A program made the translations under genes and the position numbers. A stretch of 36,531 nucleotides of DNA from Litorimonas sp964435725 (GTDB lineage Bacteria > Pseudomonadota > Alphaproteobacteria > Caulobacterales > Maricaulaceae): the NCBI GenBank assembly GCA_964435725.1, contig CAYTAJ010000017.1, positions 1-36,531 on the forward strand, read 5' to 3'. Numbering within the stretch: position 1 is the stretch's first letter; each line of letters starts with the position of its first letter. The notes beneath the pieces were generated by a model. The model saw nothing but the letters and a program-made list of their open reading frames with translations. It made no database searches and was not told the origin of the DNA. Positions 30,614 to 36,531 of this stretch are shown here, piece by piece.

Positions 30614-32485
30614 GTGAAACACGCCGCTGGCGGAGACATTCAGAGGGTTACTGCGCGAGTGAACGGGTCTATTACATATGACGCCCGTCTGCCTGATAAT
30701 TTAGTCGGGGGGCGTTTCTCGCCGTACCATGACGATGATGTTGTTTTGGATTTCATCCAAGATGATGCGCAACGCATTACCTCTATTATAGCGACTGTTT
30801 TTGCAATCCATCTGGGATTATTCTTCGCCCTCTCTGCGAATTTCATCATACCTGACCTGAAACCAGACGAGCCTGAAGTTTTGCCTGTTCAGATTGTCAC
30901 ATTTGACCCAACACCCCAAGCTGAGCCAGAGCCCGCACCGCCCCCTGAAGTCATTACACCCGCTATTCCTGCGCCGTCTGTTGCCCCTCGACCAAAGCCA
31001 AGACCAACGCCACCACCGCCTCAGCCCGAACCGGAACCTGAACTTACACCCCCGCCTCCACTTCCGGAGCCGGAGCCAGAGCCTATTCCGGAACCCGTCA
31101 TTGAAGAGGTTCCACAAGTCACACCGCCACCTCCGGAGATCATTTCACAACCCGTTATTGAACCAGACCCGATTGTGGAACCTGAACCTCTAATCGAACC
31201 GGAACCCCTGCCCGAGCCCGTCCAAGAGCCAGAGCCGGTTGAACCTGTTATCGAGTCAATCATCGAAGCTGACCCAATTATACCCGAGACGATTATTGAA
31301 GAACCACTTGAGCCCGTCATTGAACGACCGATTGAACCGGAGGTCGTAGAACCAGAACCTATTATTGAAATTTTTGATCCTCTCCCTGAGATCATAGAGC
31401 CAGACCCGATTGAGCCTGAAATTTCGCCTGAACCCATCATTGAAGACCCTCTTCCGGAAGACCCTATCATTGAGGCACCTAGACCTGAACCAATTTTAGA
31501 ACCTGAATTAGAACCTGCACCGTTCACCACGCCAGATGCACCCGATGAACTGCCTACGCCGGGTGTCATCATAGAAGAACCTTTACCAGAACTTCCCCCG
31601 ATTGAGGAACTCCCGCCTATTTCAGAACCCATTATTGAAGAGGTGATTACTCCTCCCGCCCCAGAAACAATCGATCCCCCTGATGTTATCGAGCCTGCAC
31701 CGGCGGAGCCTGATATCATCACGACAGCCCCTTCAATTCTGGCGTCTCCGGATGCACCCGTAACGCAGGAAGAGACGGAACGCGCTGTGCCACAGTCGCA
31801 GTCTACCCCTTTAGAAAACCTCTTGCGTCAACCCGTTGGCTTACCGCCGGCTACACCCGGTCGCGGTGAACCCTCTATTGCAGGCCCTGTTACTGGCGGT
31901 GGCAATGAGGCCGTTCCGGGCGGTGGAACCCGTCGCGCCGCGCCCGGCGCAAGCGGTTGGACACTTGCACCATCGGGTCGAACAAGCCCGGGCGCAGGGT
32001 ATGACGGATTGGTTTTAGATATTCGATGTCGCGAAGCAGGCCGTACACATGAAGAATGTCCTGAATATTTGAACAAATTTCAAGGCCGTAACTCCGCTGG
32101 ATGGGAGAGATTTGAAGGTATGGCAGGCCGCGGCACAGATCGCGGAGAACAACCAAGCAGCATTAACAGAGCTGGTCGGGCCAATGGCGGCGTTATAGGG
32201 GGCGGTCAAAACATCTGGGTCGTGCCGCTCGGTGATAATTCGTTCAATAATGGTGGCCCTTCGACAACTGTCCTTGATGACGGCCCAGAAGTCAGCTTTG
32301 ATCGCGAATTTTTAAACAAGCCCGTTATCGTTCAGGGGGATAGTGGTCGCGTCAGAGATTTGCTCATTCAACCAGACGACAACAATAATCAACCCGATTG
32401 GATATTACCTGAAACTTTGCCTGAACAGACCGAAGGGGAAGAGAACAATAAAGTGCCGGACTGGATTCTCAGATCAGATGAGTAA
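30614..32485 (+). CDS. Pro/Glu-rich TonB/TolA-like envelope-spanning protein
   Basis: Product of 623 aa from a GTG at 30614 (GTG at 30658 is also possible). The cytoplasmic N-terminus is about 53 residues. One membrane helix (about 54-79, ITSIIATVFAIHLGLFF) is followed by LPVQIVTFDP, as after the TonB anchor. About 300 residues of Pro/Glu/Ile repeats follow (EPEP, PIIEEP, PEPIIE), rigid enough to cross the periplasm. A Gly-rich linker leads to a C-terminal part starting near 460 (GLVLDIRCREAGRTHEECPE, two Cys) and ending with two copies of PDWIL. No classical TonB or TolA C-terminal domain is recognised. The topology suggests an inner-membrane-anchored, envelope-spanning protein. Its partners are unknown. 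It ends 3 nt from the convergent SRPBCC gene. Confidence 0.75.
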   Translation: MKHAAGGDIQRVTARVNGSITYDARLPDNLVGGRFSPYHDDDVVLDFIQDDAQRITSIIATVFAIHLGLFFALSANFIIPDLKPDEPEVLPVQIVTFDPTPQAEPEPAPPPEVITPAIPAPSVAPRPKPRPTPPPPQPEPEPELTPPPPLPEPEPEPIPEPVIEEVPQVTPPPPEIISQPVIEPDPIVEPEPLIEPEPLPEPVQEPEPVEPVIESIIEADPIIPETIIEEPLEPVIERPIEPEVVEPEPIIEIFDPLPEIIEPDPIEPEISPEPIIEDPLPEDPIIEAPRPEPILEPELEPAPFTTPDAPDELPTPGVIIEEPLPELPPIEELPPISEPIIEEVITPPAPETIDPPDVIEPAPAEPDIITTAPSILASPDAPVTQEETERAVPQSQSTPLENLLRQPVGLPPATPGRGEPSIAGPVTGGGNEAVPGGGTRRAAPGASGWTLAPSGRTSPGAGYDGLVLDIRCREAGRTHEECPEYLNKFQGRNSAGWERFEGMAGRGTDRGEQPSSINRAGRANGGVIGGGQNIWVVPLGDNSFNNGGPSTTVLDDGPEVSFDREFLNKPVIVQGDSGRVRDLLIQPDDNNNQPDWILPETLPEQTEGEENNKVPDWILRSDE

Positions 32486-32488
32486 AGT

Positions 32489-33037
32489 CTACTCAAATCC
32501 AGTATCGGCTTCGGCTTGCACCTTTAGCCGCGCAAGTGCTGAATCTAACGCCTTTTCATAGTCAGCTTTCGTTGACAAAGCCCGCAAGCGGCCGAGATAA
32601 GGAAAGCCGGGCTGCGGCAGTTCAATCTTGCTCAGCACAGTTACATTACCGCCGTCATTTTTTAAAACAGCATGTGTCGTAGAAATATCTTGCCCGGCGA
32701 TATTGACGTTTAATACAACAAACTCGCCAATTTGCGTTTGGATGATTTCACGACTACCAAATTCATAACCGACAGGACCGTTTTGCCAGGCTTGGTTTTG
32801 TCCAACGCCCATATCGGCACCGCCCGTTATGATTGGCGTTTCAGCAAGCTTTGCATCCAGAGCTGACCAATTGCGATATTGCTCTAAGTCTTCCAGATAA
32901 AAATAGACGTCATCACTATGGGCCTGCATTGAAACCGAGCGTTCAATCGTCAAATTATCGGGCAAAAAATATCCTACCACGCACGCGCCAAGGAAAAGTG
33001 CGAAAATGGCTGATACAAGGCTTAAAAAGAGTTTCAT
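32489..33037 (-). CDS. SRPBCC (START-like) domain protein, membrane anchored
   Basis: This 182-residue protein has an N-terminal hydrophobic segment (residues 3-28, LFLSLVSAIFALFLGACVVG). It also includes GAC, which could be read as a poor lipobox. An SRPBCC/polyketide-cyclase-like domain follows: ERSVSMQAHSDDVYFYLEDLEQYRNWSAL, of which ERSV and NWSAL are the diagnostic ends, and a C-terminal helix. Such domains bind hydrophobic ligands, and bacterial single-domain members are mostly of unknown function. A good site (GAGGGGG, 6 nt spacing) precedes the ATG at 33037. Confidence 0.85.
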   Translation of the reverse strand: MKLFLSLVSAIFALFLGACVVGYFLPDNLTIERSVSMQAHSDDVYFYLEDLEQYRNWSALDAKLAETPIITGGADMGVGQNQAWQNGPVGYEFGSREIIQTQIGEFVVLNVNIAGQDISTTHAVLKNDGGNVTVLSKIELPQPGFPYLGRLRALSTKADYEKALDSALARLKVQAEADTGFE

Positions 33038-33097
33038 ACGAGGCCCCCTCGGCCAACTTACAGCAATAGGTCAATTATCGAAAGCCCCAAGCATTCT

Positions 33098-33130
33098 CTA
33101 CAATTGTTATCTGCCCCTAGACTACAATTG
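33098..33130. repeat. Direct repeat CTACAATTG, two copies 24 bp apart
   Basis: CTACAATTG occurs at 33098-33106 and 33122-33130, in the 158-bp divergent gap between the SRPBCC gene and the glutamate-synthase-domain gene. The first copy also forms the palindrome ACAATTGT. Spacing of about two helical turns would suit a regulator bound on one face of the DNA. Confidence 0.4.
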
Positions 33131-33195
33131 AGCGAGTGACTTGCGGCCTCCTGCGAAGAAGCGCATAAGTAACTCAACCTAAATCGGAGCTGAAT

Positions 33196-34731
33196 ATGGC
33201 GTTTTATTTCACTGCAAACTCTGATTCCACAATGATGGAAAATGCCACAAGTTTTGCGATGCAGGGTTTAAACCTTCTCGGATCATTATTCCTATTTGTG
33301 ATTGGTCTTTTGGTCATTATTGCCATCATTTTATTTTTCATCGATATTTCTCAGACCAAAGATACGGTTCGGCGCAACTATCCCGTCATTGGACGATTCC
33401 GTAGTTTGTTTTCCAAATTGGGCGAGTTTTTCAGACAGTATTTCTTTGCCCTTGATCGAGAGGAAATGCCTTTCAATCGCGCAGAGCGCGAATGGGTCAA
33501 TGAAGTGTCCGAACACGGGTCAGAAGTTGTTCCCTTCGGCTCAACGAAAGTTATGGCCCCGGGCACACCTATTTTTGCTAATGGTCTCTTTCCAAAATTA
33601 GACGAAGAACATGAAATGTGTCCGCCTTTTGTCATTGGTAGGGATACGCCCAATCCCTACACGCCGAAAAGCGATTTCAACATTTCTGCTATGAGTTATG
33701 GCAGCCTTTCGAAACCTGCCATCAAAGCGCTTTCATTTGGTGCCAGTATGGCAGGATGCTGGCTCAATACGGGTGAAGGCGGCGTCTCACCGTTTCACCT
33801 CGAAGGCGGCTGTGATATTGTTTATCAGTTGGGTACGGCAAAATTTGGCGCCCGTAATGACGATGCGACGCTGAACGAAGATAAGCTTCGCAAAATTTGC
33901 GAAAATCCACAAATCAAAATGATTGAGATTAAACTTTCGCAGGGGGCCAAACCCGGAAAAGGCGGTATTTTACCGGCCGAAAAAGTGAATGCAGAAATCG
34001 CTGAAATTCGCGGCATCCCCGAAGGACAAGCAGCAATATCACCCAATCGCCATGTGGATGCCGGCACCGCCGAAGAATTGCTCGACCTTATTGATCAAGT
34101 CCGTCGTGTGTCTGAACGCCCGACAGGTATTAAATTTTGCCTAGGCAACCCGCAGCCTATCATAGACCTACTTAAGACCATTAAAAAACGCGGAGAGGCC
34201 AGCGCCCCTGATTACATTGTCGTAGATGGCGGCGACGGTGGCACAGGGGCAGCCCCCCTGCCCCTCATTGACAATACAGGGCTTACCGTACGCGAAAGCC
34301 TGCCGCTAATGGATGATCTTTTGCGAGAATACGGATTGCGAGACCGTATCGCCCTTATTGCCAGTGGCAAATTAATTACCTCTGCTGATGTCGCTTGGGC
34401 TTTCTGCGCCGGGGCTGACTTGGTCAATGCAGGCCGCGGTTTCATGTTTGCCCTAGGCTGTATCCAAGCTCTGAAATGTGACCAGAATACTTGCCCGACA
34501 GGCATCACCACACACAATCCGCGTTTACAACGGGGCCTCGACCCATCCAATAAAGCTGTACGGGTGATGAACTATGTCAAAAGCATTCAAAAAGAGATTG
34601 AGATTATCGCTCATGCTTGCGGTGTAGATGGGCCGCGCCAGCTTACACGCGAACATCTAATGGTTGTCCAATCCTCCGGGCGAAGTAAACCCTTCAATCA
34701 GGTTTGGGATAGATCTCGATATGAGGGATGA
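33196..34731 (+). CDS. FMN-binding glutamate synthase domain protein, membrane anchored
   Basis: This 511-residue protein has an N-terminal membrane helix (about 20-51, LLGSLFLFVIGLLVIIAIIL) followed by a stand-alone glutamate synthase FMN/3Fe-4S barrel domain. Diagnostic pieces are ISAMSYGSLSKPAIKALS, NTGEGGVSPFH, KLSQGAKPGKGGILPA, DGGDGGTGAAPLPL and the cluster ligands Cys422-x5-Cys428-x4-Cys433 in CIQALKCDQNTCPTG. The glutaminase domain and C-terminal beta-helix of GltB are absent, so it is not a complete glutamate synthase; the substrate is unproven. GGAG stands 6 nt before the ATG. A YghU-type glutathione transferase follows 99 bp later without a visible terminator, so the two may be co-transcribed. 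Confidence 0.92.
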   Translation: MAFYFTANSDSTMMENATSFAMQGLNLLGSLFLFVIGLLVIIAIILFFIDISQTKDTVRRNYPVIGRFRSLFSKLGEFFRQYFFALDREEMPFNRAEREWVNEVSEHGSEVVPFGSTKVMAPGTPIFANGLFPKLDEEHEMCPPFVIGRDTPNPYTPKSDFNISAMSYGSLSKPAIKALSFGASMAGCWLNTGEGGVSPFHLEGGCDIVYQLGTAKFGARNDDATLNEDKLRKICENPQIKMIEIKLSQGAKPGKGGILPAEKVNAEIAEIRGIPEGQAAISPNRHVDAGTAEELLDLIDQVRRVSERPTGIKFCLGNPQPIIDLLKTIKKRGEASAPDYIVVDGGDGGTGAAPLPLIDNTGLTVRESLPLMDDLLREYGLRDRIALIASGKLITSADVAWAFCAGADLVNAGRGFMFALGCIQALKCDQNTCPTGITTHNPRLQRGLDPSNKAVRVMNYVKSIQKEIEIIAHACGVDGPRQLTREHLMVVQSSGRSKPFNQVWDRSRYEG

Positions 34732-34830
34732 GTCTTGAGCCAATAGTCTCACAATCATGTGAAACCGAATACCCTTGCTCTTTTCCCATATTCGCCCACA
34801 TCTCAATCAAGAGTCAAAGAGAGACAAAAG

Positions 34831-35667
34831 ATGACAGACACATATACACCTCCAAAAATCTGGACGTGGGACAAATCTTCGGGCGGAAAATTTGCAAATA
34901 TTAATCGCCCTATTGCAGGGCCAACATCAGAAAAAGACTTACCCGTAGGAGAGCACCCCTTACAGCTCTATTCCCTTGCCACACCCAATGGTGTGAAGGT
35001 CACGGTGATGCTTGAAGAGCTTTTGGCTGCGGGTCATAAAGACGCTGAGTATGATGCTTGGATTATCAATATCCAAGAAGGGGCTCAATTTACATCCGGC
35101 TTTGTTGGCGCCAATCCAAATTCAAAAATTCCGGCATTGATGGATCACAGTGTGAAGCCTGTTCAGCGCGTTTTTGAAAGCGGATCAATTCTCATTTATC
35201 TCGCTGAAAAATTCGGCGCTTTCTTACCTAAAGAGCACGCCGCGCGAACAGAAGCGATATCTTGGCTGATGTGGCAAATGGGAAGCGCGCCCTATCTCGG
35301 CGGCGGATTTGGGCACTTTTATGCTTATGCGCCGGAAAAGTTTGAATATCCAATCAATCGCTTCTCTATGGAAGTCAAACGCCAGTTAGATGTATTGAAT
35401 CGTCACCTAGCCGAAAACGAATATATGGCCGGGGCTGGTTATACGATTGCTGATATGGCCATATGGCCTTGGTACGGGGCCATGGTGAAAGGCGTCTTAT
35501 ATGAGGCGGCAGAGTTTCTCTCAGTGCATGAATATGAGAATGTCATTCGCTGGGCTGAGCAAATTGCTAAGCGCCCTGCCGTGCAAAGAGGGCGTCGCGT
35601 TAATCGGGTTTGGGGTGAAGAAAAAGACCAACTCATGGAACGTCACAGTGCATCAGATTTAGACTAA
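34831..35667 (+). CDS. yghU: YghU-type glutathione S-transferase (disulfide-bond oxidoreductase)
   Basis: From ATG 34831 (GAGAG upstream) the product is 278 aa, near the 288 aa of E. coli YghU. The N-terminus TPPKIWTWDKSSGGKFANIN and GEHPLQLYSLATPNGVKVTVML match the YghU/YfcG group, in which a Thr-Pro-Asn motif binds glutathione. FESGSILIYLAEKFG and a C-terminal helical domain (AGAGYTIADMAIWPWYG) complete the GST fold. YghU binds two glutathiones and reduces disulfides in the cytoplasm. An earlier in-frame ATG at 34759 adds residues not found in the family. It is probably in an operon with the FMN glutamate-synthase-domain gene. Confidence 0.93.
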   Translation: MTDTYTPPKIWTWDKSSGGKFANINRPIAGPTSEKDLPVGEHPLQLYSLATPNGVKVTVMLEELLAAGHKDAEYDAWIINIQEGAQFTSGFVGANPNSKIPALMDHSVKPVQRVFESGSILIYLAEKFGAFLPKEHAARTEAISWLMWQMGSAPYLGGGFGHFYAYAPEKFEYPINRFSMEVKRQLDVLNRHLAENEYMAGAGYTIADMAIWPWYGAMVKGVLYEAAEFLSVHEYENVIRWAEQIAKRPAVQRGRRVNRVWGEEKDQLMERHSASDLD

Positions 35668-35683
35668 TTCTAAATCAGACAAT

Positions 35684-35713
35684 AAAAAAGGCGGTCAAAA
35701 GGCCGCCTTTTTT
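35684..35713. terminator. Bidirectional terminator between yghU and yebC
   Basis: AAAAAAGGCGG and CCGCCTTTTTT are perfect inverted repeats around a short CAAAA-containing loop, giving T-runs on both strands. It serves the two convergent genes on either side. Confidence 0.9.
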
Positions 35714-35733
35714 ATTCGTATTTTTAATGACGA

Positions 35734-36513
35734 CTAATCATCATTTTCCAAAGTGGCCATAGCCGCCTCTGACATCTCGAAATTATGGAAAACAGTAGAC
35801 ACATCATCCAGATCTTCGAGCGCATCATTCAAACGCATCACAGCGGCGGCTTGTTCAGGATTATCAATCTCGTTTTGGGCTTTCCACACCAAGTTGACGG
35901 ACTTCGCCTCGCCAAATTTATTCTCTAATTCAGCGGCCACAGATCCCAAATCATCGCGTTCGGTCCAAATGGTGTGAACGGGCTCATACTCATCCCACTG
36001 GTCCTCGGCCTCTTCATCCGTTTCAACGTCATCCGCACCTGACTCAATGGCGGCTTCCATCATGGTGTCTTCATCGGTCACAGCCAAAGGATATTCAATC
36101 TTGCCTTTTTGATCGAACATGAAGGTGACAGATCCGCTTTCGCCCAATGCCCCACCATTTTTAGAGAAGGCTGTACGCACTTCCATCGCGGCGCGGTTTT
36201 TATTGTCTGTGCTGGCCTCGACGACAAATCCAATACCGCCTGGGCCAAAACCTTCATAACGAATTTCTTCGTAATCGGCGCCTTCGCCACCGGCACCCTT
36301 ATCAACCGCGCGTTTGATATTATCCTTGGGCATGGATTGCCCTTTGGCGTTTGCAATCGCCAAACGCAGGCGTGGGTTCATATCCGGGTCCGGCCCACCC
36401 ATTTTAGACGCAATCGCGATATCTTTGGCGAGTTTTGAAAAGAGTTTAGAGCGAAGCTTATCCTGACGCCCTTTGCGGTGTTGGATATTGGCCCATTTTG
36501 AATGACCTGCCAT
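35734..36513 (-). CDS. yebC: YebC/TACO1 family protein
   Basis: This 259-residue protein begins MAGHSKWANIQHRKGRQD, the invariant YebC start. It continues through NPRLRLAIANAKGQSMPKDN, RYEGFGPGGIGFVVEA, TDNKNRAAMEVRTAFSKNGG and GESGSVTFMF, with an acidic third domain. YebC proteins were long listed as transcription regulators (PmpR). Recent work links YebC and the mitochondrial homologue TACO1 to translation of polyproline stretches. The gene reads toward the bidirectional terminator. The Pro-rich protein at 30614-32485 would be a plausible client of such a factor (inference). Only 18 nt upstream of the ATG are in the window. Confidence 0.96.
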   Translation of the reverse strand: MAGHSKWANIQHRKGRQDKLRSKLFSKLAKDIAIASKMGGPDPDMNPRLRLAIANAKGQSMPKDNIKRAVDKGAGGEGADYEEIRYEGFGPGGIGFVVEASTDNKNRAAMEVRTAFSKNGGALGESGSVTFMFDQKGKIEYPLAVTDEDTMMEAAIESGADDVETDEEAEDQWDEYEPVHTIWTERDDLGSVAAELENKFGEAKSVNLVWKAQNEIDNPEQAAAVMRLNDALEDLDDVSTVFHNFEMSEAAMATLENDD

Positions 36514-36531
36514 GGCGAGTCCTTTTTACTA

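Noticed and set aside
31021..31722. Long Gly/Ser-rich reading frame on the minus strand
   Set aside because: It is the antisense shadow of the Pro/Glu repeats of the plus-strand protein: CCN/GAR codons read backwards give Gly, Ser and Thr. It has no start signal or family match.

Overview
The window is chromosomal DNA of an alphaproteobacterium, probably a marine, stalked or budding-type relative of the Hyphomonadaceae/Maricaulales. This is inferred from gene content and a GC content that by eye sits a little under 50%; no 16S gene is present. Typical alphaproteobacterial arrangements are the Suv3-type helicase / S4 protein / FdxA / CarD run, trxB followed directly by a LysR regulator of the LsrB/VtlR type, a bacterial ELM1-family gene, and an rlmB / tRNA-Tyr / tRNA-Gly / tuf neighbourhood. 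I see no insertion sequence, phage, CRISPR array or plasmid function. It reads as stable core genome with a few lineage-specific genes.

Layout. 1-2.7 kb: translation genes (start of tuf, tRNA-Gly, tRNA-Tyr, rlmB, rpmB) plus two small DUF805 membrane proteins. 2.9-8.5 kb: a DUF3108 exported protein, then helicase, S4 RNA-binding protein, 7Fe ferredoxin and CarD, ending in a clear terminator. 8.6-10.2 kb: an S41 protease lipoprotein. 10.3-17.3 kb: a long minus-strand block (nuclease-like protein, cytochrome b561 + YceI, SelO, HSL-type esterase, DUF924 protein, acyl-CoA synthetase). 17.3-20.6 kb: regulatory gap, a secreted arginine-rich protein, glyoxalase II and a small membrane protein. 20.6-23.3 kb: an orphan terminator (possible sRNA), greA with an ELM1-family gene, and a ThuA-like lipoprotein. 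23.4-28.2 kb: trxB, lsrB/vtlR, a candidate small RNA and a soluble hybrid histidine kinase. 28.2-36.5 kb: aminotransferase, EamA transporter, a Pro/Glu-rich TonB/TolA-like envelope protein, an SRPBCC protein, a membrane-anchored glutamate-synthase-domain protein with a YghU-type glutathione transferase, and yebC.

Most striking observation. Directly downstream of the LsrB/VtlR regulator (about 25396-25528) lies what looks like an unannotated trans-acting small RNA. It has two successive stem-loops, each showing CTCCCC (an anti-Shine-Dalgarno motif) in a 13-nt loop, then a strong intrinsic terminator with eight T. A promoter-like sequence and a TATGC-N6-GCATA dyad stand upstream. This is the architecture of the AbcR (alpha-r15) sRNAs, which VtlR/LsrB regulators control in Rhizobiales. 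Other points of interest are a selO gene with no usable ATG/GTG/TTG before its conserved N-terminus, a nuclease-fold protein with substituted catalytic residues, and a terminator ahead of greA with no gene to terminate.
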